Source: Chloroflexota bacterium
Lineage (GTDB): Bacteria; Chloroflexota; Anaerolineae; Aggregatilineales; Phototrophicaceae
DNA: 7,016 nucleotides
Direction of reading: 5' to 3'
NCBI GenBank assembly: GCA_023392115.1
Contig: JAEVZT010000105.1
Span: 1-7,016, forward strand
The notes under the pieces were generated by a model. That model was not told the origin of the DNA and ran no database searches. It saw nothing but the letters and a program-made list of their open reading frames with translations. This document shows positions 1 to 5,640 of the stretch, piece after piece (positions within the stretch are counted from its first letter, which is position 1; every line of letters begins with the position of its first letter). A program made the translations under genes and the position numbers.

Positions 1-456
1 GGCGAGGACGGCTGGCAGGGGCAGGTAATCGCGCCGGTCACTAATTTCGTCACCGACCAGAGCGGCGATCATTTGACCTACGCTATGATCGAAACGAACA
101 CGTTGAGCGCCGAAACCGCCGCCGACGCGCTGATCTACTTCCCACAGCCTGATGTGCAAGTGGTCGAGGCAGACGGAACGCCGCTGACGTTCGTCACGCT
201 CCGTTCGGCAACGGGTACAGGCGAAGCGAAAGAGCTGGCTGTGCTGACGTGGGACGGGCGCGTTCCTTCGGTCGAGCTGCGCGTCGCCTTTGACGATTGG
301 TGCTATCCGGGCGCGGCGCTCGACTGGGAGATTGGCGAGGACGGCAGCGTCTTCATTCCAAGCAACGGCGGCGAAGAAGGCTCGCCGCTCCACTGCGGCA
401 GGACGCCCGAAGCGCTCTATGAGTGGACGGGCGAAGGGTACGTCTTAGCCGAATAA
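1..456 (+). CDS. C-terminal part of an unrecognised protein, cut by the window edge
   Basis: The reading frame is open from base 1 to a TAA at 454-456 and gives 151 residues. The true start lies upstream, so the internal TTG at 73 is not the start. I do not recognise the family. The visible part is acidic and appears rich in beta strands and turns, with a Trp/Tyr-rich tail (YEWTGEGYVLAE). Two cysteines (visible residues 101 and 132) flank a Gly-rich segment and could form a disulfide, which would fit an exported protein, but the N-terminus with any signal peptide is outside the window. Codon use is GC-rich and resembles the neighbours, which supports a real gene. It converges on the kinase gene at the end of the minus-strand operon, with 45 bp between the two stop codons. 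There is no sign of a functional link to the operon. Confidence 0.75.
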   Translation, partial: GEDGWQGQVIAPVTNFVTDQSGDHLTYAMIETNTLSAETAADALIYFPQPDVQVVEADGTPLTFVTLRSATGTGEAKELAVLTWDGRVPSVELRVAFDDWCYPGAALDWEIGEDGSVFIPSNGGEEGSPLHCGRTPEALYEWTGEGYVLAE

Positions 457-472
457 GGCTCGAACGTGGAAA

Positions 473-500
473 GCGGCGGCAGCAGACAGACTGCCGCCGC
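473..500. terminator. Perfect 10-bp GC-rich hairpin between convergent genes; probable bidirectional terminator
   Basis: GCGGCGGCAG (473-482) and CTGCCGCCGC (491-500) are exact reverse complements around an 8-nt loop. The hairpin fills the 45-bp gap between the stop of the left-edge gene (456) and the stop of the kinase gene (502), where a shared terminator is expected. Neither side has a clear T-run, so it is not a textbook intrinsic terminator. It could act as a U-less terminator or as a 3'-end stabiliser for both transcripts. Confidence 0.7.
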
Positions 501-501
501 G

Positions 502-1434
502 CTATACAACCAGTTTGTCGTACAGGAGTTCCTGCGAGAGTTCCGGCAGGACGGTTTCGCGGCTTTGCAGCGTCAGCGACGCCGCAGTCATCCCCAGACG
601 CATCGCCTCGTCGACCTCGACGCCGTTGAGCAAGCCGAAGATCACCGCGCCCATGAAGGCGTCGCCAGCCCCGGTCGGATCGAGGGGCTGCGCGCGTACG
701 GCGCGAATGAATCCGCTGCCGCTGCCATCGGCATAAGCGACGCCCATGTCGCCGAGCGTGACGACGGCGATCATCGCCCCCATCGATACCAGCTTGCGTG
801 CCGAGTCGATGGCGACATCGCGCTCGCGCACGGGCTCACCGAGATCGCACAGGATCGCGGTTTCGGCGGCGTTCGGCGTGACGAGATATATGTGCGGCAG
901 GTAGGGGCGCAGACGTCCGGCGAGCGCGGGCGCGGTCGGGTCGGCGCACACTCGCACATGGTAGCGATCGGCGATTTCAAACACGGTCGCCAGCGCCTCG
1001 TCAGACAGCGTGCTGTCGATGACGAGCATCGCGGCATTCTCGAACAGCGGCTCGTGCTTCCACAGGTAGTTCGAGTCGACGTGCTCCATGACGGCGAAAT
1101 CGTGGATCGACACCGTCGGTTCGCCGTTCTCGTCGACCAGCGAGACGAAATTTGCAGTTCGCGCGTCGTCCACTACGCGCACATGGCGGCAGTTCACGCC
1201 GACTTTGCGCGTCCAGCGCAGCACGCGGCGGGCAGGACCGTCCCTGCCGACGGCGGAAAGTAGGCGCACATCAACGTCGAGGCGGGCGAGATTTTCGGCA
1301 ATGTTGCGCGCGTTGCCGCCGATCATGTTGTGAATTTCGCCGAGGTTGATGGTTCCCCAGTGCAGTGGATCGGCGACATGTGCCTTGACCGCGATCCCCA
1401 TTGAGCCGATGACGAGCGTGGGTCCTTCGTTCAT
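502..1434 (-). CDS. PfkB-family sugar kinase, pseudouridine-kinase-like
   Basis: 310 residues, the usual length for ribokinase/PfkB enzymes, which transfer phosphate from ATP to a sugar or nucleoside hydroxyl in the cytoplasm. The first PfkB signature is at residues 39-63 (GGNARNIAENLARL, then AVGRDG). TPN at 186-188 and DPTGAGDAF at 252-260 form the ATP/anion-hole end, with D258 the predicted catalytic base. The GGNARNIAENLA segment and the following IHD-type strand resemble E. coli PsuK (pseudouridine kinase) more than ribokinase or fructokinase. The Asp that usually ends the first strand and binds the sugar (IGSANID in PsuK) is Ala15 here (IGSMGIA), so the substrate may differ. I chose the ATG at 1434 because it overlaps the upstream stop as ATGA; the longer in-frame extension to 1578 lies inside the methyltransferase gene and reads like out-of-frame sequence. 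It is the last gene of the operon. No pseudouridine glycosidase gene (psuG) is nearby. The family call is firm, the substrate is not. Confidence 0.93.
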   Translation of the reverse strand: MNEGPTLVIGSMGIAVKAHVADPLHWGTINLGEIHNMIGGNARNIAENLARLDVDVRLLSAVGRDGPARRVLRWTRKVGVNCRHVRVVDDARTANFVSLVDENGEPTVSIHDFAVMEHVDSNYLWKHEPLFENAAMLVIDSTLSDEALATVFEIADRYHVRVCADPTAPALAGRLRPYLPHIYLVTPNAAETAILCDLGEPVRERDVAIDSARKLVSMGAMIAVVTLGDMGVAYADGSGSGFIRAVRAQPLDPTGAGDAFMGAVIFGLLNGVEVDEAMRLGMTAASLTLQSRETVLPELSQELLYDKLVV

Positions 1435-2609
1435 CCGGTTATGCCCTCCAGCCATGCGTGTAAGTAATGGTCGCGTCGTCGGTACAGTTTGCCGCCCGTG
1501 ATCTCCGGCGCGCCACGCGTGGCTGGAATCAGGCGCAGGCGAAGCTGGCTGCTGTCGGGACGTCCAGCGGCTTTCCATGCATGAAGCGCGTCCTCGACGG
1601 CGAGAAAGGCATCTGAGCTGCCGAAGCAGCGCGCCGCTCCTTCCCCGGCGACGGGCACGAAGCAGGCGCTCCCCTGTGCGAACAATCCCAGTCCACCGCC
1701 TTCAATGCCGTACGGCTTCTGATCATCTGTCGTCCAGTAATTGGCGAGCACGAAGCCTTCAGGCGTATACAGCATCAGGTAGGGGATGAAACTCTTCCAG
1801 AAGTCGCGCAGTGACAGAGGCATGCTCAACCGCTGATCTTCGGCATCGTACGAGAGCAGCAGATGGAGCGCCGCGCTGTCAAGCCTGTTGGCTTCGCTCG
1901 ACGCCAGCATGAGCGCCGAGCTTCCCACGCGCACGTGCATTTCCGGACCCGCCGCGCCGCCGCGCAGCATGACAAATCCACATAACTGGTTACGCTCGCT
2001 GTACATCGTGCCGTCAGGGCGATGTCTGAACGCGGCGCTGACCTGTAGAATTTCCAGCCAGATTGGCGCGACGAGCACGCCGTCCGGTTTGACCTGCCGC
2101 GCCCACATCTTCGGGATGTCCCACACGCCGACCGTCGCGATCACGCGATCGTAAGCGGCGCGCGGCGCGTAACCGAGCGCGCCATCGCCTTGAACGACCA
2201 TCACCTGACTCATTTTGGCATCGCGCAGATGATCCTGCGCCGCCTGCGCGACGTCCTGATCAAGCTCGATGGTTGTCACCTTGCCCGTCGCACCGACGAT
2301 CGCCTGCATGATGGCGGCGTTGTAACCGGTCCCCGCGCCGATTTCAAGCACGTTGCAGCCCTCTTCGAGCTGAAGTTGGTCGAGCATGATCGCCATCATG
2401 CTTGGTTGGCTTGACGAGCTGATCACAAGACCGTCGGCGTCCCGCTTGATCGCAACCGACTCGTCGGCATAAATTTGCTCAGGGTCGAATTCGGGCAAGA
2501 ACAGATGGCGCGGCACCTGCCGGAACGCCGCTTCAACACGCGGATCGTTCAGCAGACCGGCTTCCTTGAGCGCCGCGACAAGCGTGTCGTTCGACGGCTG
2601 CTCAGGCAT
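1431..2609 (-). CDS. Protein-L-isoaspartate O-methyltransferase-type protein with a ~200-residue C-terminal extension
   Basis: 392 residues; typical PCMT proteins have about 210. The family methylates the alpha-carboxyl of isoaspartyl residues in aged proteins, using S-adenosylmethionine, so that they can return to aspartate. Residues 1-190 match PCMT: a FRQVPRHLFLPE helix (29-40), the Ser-containing substrate loop SSSSQPSMMA (64-73, with S67 at the conserved Ser), SAM motif I VLEIGAGTGY (87-96), the acidic ribose-binding ELD (115-117), YDRVIATVGV (153-162) and KPDGVLVAPI (174-183). Residues 190-392 form an extra domain I do not recognise, rich in aromatics and with a basic LYRRRDHYLHAW end. 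Long PCMT relatives occur in some peptide-modification (FxLD-type) clusters, but no precursor peptide is seen here. I chose the ATG at 2609, which overlaps the upstream stop by 8 nt; no clear Shine-Dalgarno is present, so coupled translation is likely. The in-frame extension to 2723 overlaps the 90-residue gene. Confidence 0.92.
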   Translation of the reverse strand: MPEQPSNDTLVAALKEAGLLNDPRVEAAFRQVPRHLFLPEFDPEQIYADESVAIKRDADGLVISSSSQPSMMAIMLDQLQLEEGCNVLEIGAGTGYNAAIMQAIVGATGKVTTIELDQDVAQAAQDHLRDAKMSQVMVVQGDGALGYAPRAAYDRVIATVGVWDIPKMWARQVKPDGVLVAPIWLEILQVSAAFRHRPDGTMYSERNQLCGFVMLRGGAAGPEMHVRVGSSALMLASSEANRLDSAALHLLLSYDAEDQRLSMPLSLRDFWKSFIPYLMLYTPEGFVLANYWTTDDQKPYGIEGGGLGLFAQGSACFVPVAGEGAARCFGSSDAFLAVEDALHAWKAAGRPDSSQLRLRLIPATRGAPEITGGKLYRRRDHYLHAWLEGITG

Positions 2610-2874
2610 ACCAAGCCCGGCGTTTCCGCAGCGACACCCCGGCTTCGGCATCGCTGCGCCGGGTGGTGCGTACGCGCCCGCGCGCGTCAATGTGAACCTG
2701 ACCGGCGCGCTGCAAACGAGCAAATTCCTCCGGCGTGATCACCGGGGCAGGCTCGCCGCCCAAGCGTTCGAGCCGTTCATTGTACTGGTTCTCGTCGACG
2801 GGCGTGTTGTTCTGCTCCGTCGTTTCCGGCGCATCTGCGTCCGTAGGCGTCGTGTTTTTCTGCTCGTCCGTCAC
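2602..2874 (-). CDS. Small unrecognised protein (90 aa), acidic N-terminus and basic C-terminus
   Basis: The GTG start overlaps the stop of the E1-like gene as GTGA, with an AAGGA Shine-Dalgarno-like stretch about 9 nt upstream. Its stop overlaps the methyltransferase start by 8 nt, so it fits the operon exactly. I do not recognise it. Residues 1-30 are Thr/Asp/Glu/Asn-rich and probably disordered. Residues 47-72 (ITPEEFARLQRAG, then VHIDARGRVRTTRR) could form a helix followed by a strand or hairpin. The tail is basic (SLRKRRAWYA). Being in the middle of a ubiquitin-like cassette, it is a candidate substrate, adaptor or atypical modifier. However, it lacks a recognisable beta-grasp core and does not end in Gly-Gly, so I do not call it a ubiquitin-like protein. 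The coupling supports a real gene; the function is unknown. Confidence 0.62.
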   Translation of the reverse strand: MTDEQKNTTPTDADAPETTEQNNTPVDENQYNERLERLGGEPAPVITPEEFARLQRAGQVHIDARGRVRTTRRSDAEAGVSLRKRRAWYA

Positions 2875-3788
2875 GATTCTTCTTCCTTCTTATCTTCCAT
2901 CACCAGCCCGGTCTCCTGCATCAGGTCGTCGAGCGACACGTCGCCCGACTCGGCGGACAGCGCTTCCTGACGGCGGAAATAGTCACCGCAGACCAAGCAG
3001 TCCGGGTTGCGATCAATTGTCGCCCAGACCGCCGAGTACGGCAGGCTAACCTGCCCGTCGATGATTTCGAGCGCCGTATTCGCCAGAATGACCGTGTTGC
3101 CGGGCATGGTTCGATAGACCGCAGTCCCGCTGAGGAGTTCGTTCAGGGCTATGTCCGCTTGCACCGACGCGATCCGGGTTACGTGCAGCCACAGTCCCGG
3201 TTCTGCTTCAAGCGTCCCTTCTGGACCGATCATACCATAATCAAGTTCCTGCTCGCCGACATTCTTGACGGCGGCGAGTTCCTCGCGCAGTTCCGCCGCC
3301 CAACAGGCGTAACACGGACCGTTGTACGGGCGAATGATCACCACGTCGCCGCCCTCGCCGCGTTCATAGACCCCGGCATAGACGGCGGTCAGATTGCGGT
3401 GCAGGCAGGCGTCGTTGATGATGTACTTCGGGTTTTCGCCGTCGACACCAACAATCACCATATCGAGATCGTCGAGCGCGTCCATGTGCGCCTCGACGCG
3501 CCCCTGAAACACCTCGACCTGCGCCTGCGGGTTGCGCTCGCGGATCAGTTCAGCCACTGCCTCGACCTTCGGACGACCAACGTAGCGGTGATCGGCGACG
3601 TGGCGCGTGACATTCGCTGCTTCGAGCACGTCGTCGTCGATCAGGACGAACTTGCCGACCCCGCTCATGGCGAGGCTTTGAGCGACGAATCCACCGCCCG
3701 ACCCCAGCCCGATGACGCCGACGCGTTTCTGCGCCAGCCGCGCGAGGTTGTCAGACCCGATCAGACGCTCTACGCGATCCCAGCTCAT
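2871..3788 (-). CDS. E1/ThiF/MoeB-like adenylating enzyme without a thioester cysteine in the usual loop
   Basis: 305 residues. E1-like enzymes activate the C-terminus of a ubiquitin-like protein by adenylation with ATP. The Rossmann ATP-binding loop GLGSGGG is at 27-33, the ribose-binding Asp in LIDDD at 49-53, the NxxR element at 59-62 (NVTR), the conserved Lys in GRPK (74) and the Mg/ATP-binding Asp in VGVDG (116). Two Cys pairs, GPCYAC (159/162) and PDCLVC (264/267), match the structural zinc site of MoeB/ThiF. The crossover loop (about 163-205), where ThiF, MoeB and E1 carry the catalytic Cys, has none; the only other Cys is C128, in a helix. A 35-residue Glu/Asp-rich tail follows the zinc site. 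The start is the ATG at 3788, which overlaps the JAB stop as ATGA; the longer frame to 3920 runs inside the JAB gene. Its place between the JAB and the small gene suggests it acts with the E2 upstream. Alternatively it could belong to a ThiF-like pathway that does not need a thioester. Confidence 0.94.
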   Translation of the reverse strand: MSWDRVERLIGSDNLARLAQKRVGVIGLGSGGGFVAQSLAMSGVGKFVLIDDDVLEAANVTRHVADHRYVGRPKVEAVAELIRERNPQAQVEVFQGRVEAHMDALDDLDMVIVGVDGENPKYIINDACLHRNLTAVYAGVYERGEGGDVVIIRPYNGPCYACWAAELREELAAVKNVGEQELDYGMIGPEGTLEAEPGLWLHVTRIASVQADIALNELLSGTAVYRTMPGNTVILANTALEIIDGQVSLPYSAVWATIDRNPDCLVCGDYFRRQEALSAESGDVSLDDLMQETGLVMEDKKEEES

Positions 3789-4837
3789 AACGTTTCCTTC
3801 TCCGACCCTGTATCTTTTGCCTTCAAGCCGAGCTTGTCTTCCGCCGCGCGAATCACGTCGAGCAGAGTCCGTTCGGGCATCCATTCGAGCGTGATGTCGA
3901 CCGGCTGAGAAGACTTCCACGCTTGCTCAAACACCTTGTACATGTCGTCGCCCGCCTTCATATGAATGAACGGCGCGACGCGGACTTTCGGCGCGCGCTT
4001 CGGGTAATCCCACGACGTGACGACGATCAGCATCTTGTCGACATTTGCGCGCGCCGTCAGAAAGCAGATTTCCAGCGGCGGCTCGTCATCCGTATCCCAC
4101 AGCGTCAGCGAGATGAACAGCTCGTCCTCGCGTAGAAGCTGGTTCTCGCGGCTGAAACGCTCCTCGTCGACGAGATGCCACGGGTACGGCGCCAGCGCCG
4201 GAAGCTGCTCGTTCGGGTAGACGGTCGGCGCGATCGGCAGGAACATCTGCGAGCGGTTGTCGATGTACCAGTAATCGACGCGGATCGCCGTCCCGCCATC
4301 CTGCGCGACCATCAAGAAATTCGTCAGCACGCTGGACGTGCCGATCGTGTGCGGGTGTCCGAGCGTGACGATCGGCGCGAGCAGGAAATCGGTGTTGTTC
4401 TCCGAGTCGTCAATCCATTCGAGCGCCGTCATTAGGTCGCCGCCGCTCGGCTGAATCATGTAGCCGGGCTGTTTGTGCCAGTCGCCGAGATAGCGCAGCG
4501 GCACATCCCATTTCGGCGGCAGGACGATGTCGAGCAGCGAGCGTTTCTCGCGTTGAAGCCGCCAGTTCTCTTGCAGCCACCAGATCAGCTCGTCCTGACG
4601 TTCATCCCCCTGCTGGAAGGTATGAAACTGGCGCACAGCGCTTTCGTCGGGGGAAATCGTGTCGAGGACATACAGCGTCGGAATGCCGCCTGTATGTCTG
4701 CCGGGCACAACCACGCCGACCATCGCCTCGCCGGTTTCATCTTCGATGTGATACTGCGCCGCGGTCACCATCTTGTCGATCACGCGCTGCGCGACGACAA
4801 GATTGGGGACTCCGCGTCCGTCTCGCCGGTTGAACAT
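3785..4837 (-). CDS. JAB/JAMM-domain protein (deubiquitinase-like) fused to a cysteine-less E2/RWD-like domain
   Basis: 350 residues. JAB/JAMM proteins are zinc metalloproteases that cut isopeptide or peptide bonds after ubiquitin-like proteins. The N-terminal half carries the motif: E34 in DETGEAMVG, then WHKQP (120-124) and PSGGD (130-134), i.e. H121-x-Q123, seven residues, S131, two residues, D134. The spacing is exactly that of JAMM, but the second zinc-binding His is Gln. Residues about 228-338 look like an E2/RWD fold: a strand followed by SWDYPKRAPKV (275-285), which resembles the DYPFKPPKV segment of E2 enzymes, then EWMPERTLLDVI (318-329), like the W-x-P helix after the E2 active site. 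No Cys lies between them. The only Cys is C258. The start at 4837 is set by GGAGG at 4848-4852, ten bases upstream; the E2 stop is 7 bp away. The JAB call is good, the second domain probable. Protease activity is uncertain because of Q123. Confidence 0.85.
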   Translation of the reverse strand: MFNRRDGRGVPNLVVAQRVIDKMVTAAQYHIEDETGEAMVGVVVPGRHTGGIPTLYVLDTISPDESAVRQFHTFQQGDERQDELIWWLQENWRLQREKRSLLDIVLPPKWDVPLRYLGDWHKQPGYMIQPSGGDLMTALEWIDDSENNTDFLLAPIVTLGHPHTIGTSSVLTNFLMVAQDGGTAIRVDYWYIDNRSQMFLPIAPTVYPNEQLPALAPYPWHLVDEERFSRENQLLREDELFISLTLWDTDDEPPLEICFLTARANVDKMLIVVTSWDYPKRAPKVRVAPFIHMKAGDDMYKVFEQAWKSSQPVDITLEWMPERTLLDVIRAAEDKLGLKAKDTGSEKETL

Positions 4838-4844
4838 GCTCCGT

Positions 4845-5315
4845 TTACCTCCGAGGCCGCGGCGGGAGCGGCGTATTTGGATCGACCCGCTCCTCAATGC
4901 CGGGCCATTCGTTCGTCGCCCGCCATGTGTAATAGGCGTACAGAAATTTAATCGCCCAGCCCGCGACGGTTACTGCCGTCGAGCGGCTGGGATTCCAGCC
5001 GTAGTGCTCGCCATCCTTCGGGTTGAACAGGCACAGCTGCCCGTCCTCGTACTGGTGTTTCTCGCTGTAGATACGCGGAGACAGCACATAGGCTTCCGCC
5101 GGGCGATTCGGGTAATCCTGCGGGTAGAGGATCTTCAACCTGTGTACCGGCTCGCGCAGCCGCGCCAAGTTCAGCTCGACATCCCCTTCCCAGTACAGCA
5201 GTCCGTTCGGCGGCACGATCAGCTTGAACGTGTTGTCGAATGCTGCCCGCATCGCTTCAACCTCGAGCCGCAGGCGCGGCGATACGTTGCTCCGCGTTCC
5301 CCACCATGCAGACAT
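4845..5315 (-). CDS. E2-like ubiquitin-conjugating enzyme
   Basis: 156 residues, about the length of a minimal E2 (ubiquitin-conjugating) domain. E2 enzymes accept a ubiquitin-like protein from E1 as a Cys thioester and pass it to a target. In order: a strand region LYWEGDVELNL (40-50); YPQDYPNRP (64-72), matching the E2 YPFxPP turn; PRIYSEKHQYEDGQLCLF (80-97), with predicted catalytic C95; then GWNP (106-109), like the E2 W-x-P. H87 sits eight residues before C95, the distance of the HPN Asn from the Cys in UBE2D2, so His replaces that Asn, as I recall for bacterial E2-like families. The Trp-rich tail (W120, W131, W137; WRATNEWPG) also resembles bacterial E2s. The tail is Pro/Arg-rich. I chose the ATG at 5315 because GAGGAG lies just upstream and the promoter lies between it and the earlier in-frame ATG at 5372. 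It is the first gene of the operon. A bacterial role in tagging proteins, perhaps in defence, is inference. Confidence 0.88.
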   Translation of the reverse strand: MSAWWGTRSNVSPRLRLEVEAMRAAFDNTFKLIVPPNGLLYWEGDVELNLARLREPVHRLKILYPQDYPNRPAEAYVLSPRIYSEKHQYEDGQLCLFNPKDGEHYGWNPSRSTAVTVAGWAIKFLYAYYTWRATNEWPGIEERVDPNTPLPPRPRR

Positions 5316-5319
5316 GGCA

Positions 5320-5325
5320 CTCCTC
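5320..5325 (-). promoter_or_regulatory. Ribosome binding site that fixes the E2 start
   Basis: GAGGAG on the minus strand lies 4 nt before the ATG at 5315, slightly close but strong. The alternative ATG at 5372 has no comparable site and would place the predicted promoter inside the coding region. Confidence 0.7.
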
Positions 5326-5354
5326 AATCGCACTTCGTCGTTAGAGTTTTGTTT

Positions 5355-5363
5355 ATTGTACCA
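5355..5363 (-). promoter_or_regulatory. Extended -10 promoter of the ubiquitin-like operon
   Basis: Read on the minus strand this is TGGTACAAT: a TACAAT -10 box (5 of 6 matches to TATAAT) preceded by the TGn extension. The predicted start of transcription is near 5348, which gives a leader of about 33 nt before the E2 ATG. No good -35 hexamer is found 16-18 bp upstream (GTATTT-like only). That fits an extended -10 promoter, possibly helped or blocked by a factor at the adjacent palindrome. The prediction is by eye. Confidence 0.55.
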
Positions 5364-5372
5364 CGCCAGCAT

Positions 5373-5386
5373 CGCGTAAATACGCG
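5373..5386. promoter_or_regulatory. Possible operator: 6-2-6 palindrome at the -35 position of the operon
   Basis: CGCGTA-AA-TACGCG is a perfect inverted repeat with a 2-bp centre. It is centred about 31 bp upstream of the predicted operon start, where the -35 would be. A dimeric regulator bound here would cover the polymerase site. A 6-bp-arm palindrome can occur by chance, so support rests on its position. Confidence 0.35.
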
Positions 5387-5548
5387 ACTTTCACCGTCTT
5401 TCGGCTTGTTGATCTATACGCATTCAGCGCGGGAACGTTGCAGCGAAACATCCGACGCGATCGAAATTTAACCAAGCTCAAACTGGCGTCGACCTGCGGG
5501 GAACTTCGGACTATACGCAGCGTTAACCGCGCATCTACAAACTGCAAA

Positions 5549-5577
5549 TTGGGAAATTTACCACAAGCGTAGATATT
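5549..5577 (+). promoter_or_regulatory. Weak candidate promoter of the iron transporter genes
   Basis: TTGGGA (5549-5554) and GATATT (5572-5577) each match the sigma-70 consensus at 4 of 6 positions, with a 17-bp spacer. Transcription would begin near 5584 and leave a leader of about 70 nt. Other weak hexamers exist in this AT-rich stretch, so the exact site is uncertain. Confidence 0.3.
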
Positions 5578-5581
5578 TCCC
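5551..5581. repeat. Inverted repeat (7-17-7) overlapping the candidate iron-transporter promoter
   Basis: GGGAAAT (5551-5557) and ATTTCCC (5575-5581) are exact reverse complements 17 nt apart. They overlap the -35 and -10 candidates of the transporter. It could be an operator with half-sites about two helix turns apart, or a weak RNA hairpin. It does not resemble a Fur box. Confidence 0.3.
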
Positions 5582-5640
5582 GCCGCTCCCTGCACAATAA
5601 GCTCGACACCGAACCACTTGTCTTGTTACAGGAATTTGAC

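Noticed and set aside
466..1263. Long plus-strand open frame opposite the PfkB kinase gene
   Set aside because: It is antisense to a clear PfkB gene. High-GC coding DNA often keeps such a frame open, and its product is Arg/His-rich with no family motif.
2755..2772. LERLGG in the 90-residue protein (residues 35-40), reminiscent of the ubiquitin tail LRLRGG
   Set aside because: Only about 34 mostly disordered residues precede it, too few for a beta-grasp fold, and 50 residues follow. The likeness is probably chance.
502..5315. Whether the cassette is a PRTRC or CBASS type II module
   Set aside because: PRTRC cassettes include ParB-like and other PRTRC proteins, and CBASS needs a CD-NTase and an effector; none is present. 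The E1 and E2 are separate proteins here, not fused as in Cap2.
5414..5519. Direct repeat CTATACGCA at 5414-5422 and 5511-5519
   Set aside because: A 9-bp repeat within about 250 bp is expected by chance fairly often. The spacing of 97 bp fits no recognised site type.
5353..5595. 80-codon minus-strand open frame upstream of the E2 gene, considered as a possible missing ubiquitin-like gene
   Set aside because: It has a GTG start without a Shine-Dalgarno, AT-ending codons unlike the neighbours, no Gly-Gly end and no beta-grasp pattern. It also runs across the predicted operon promoter and palindrome.
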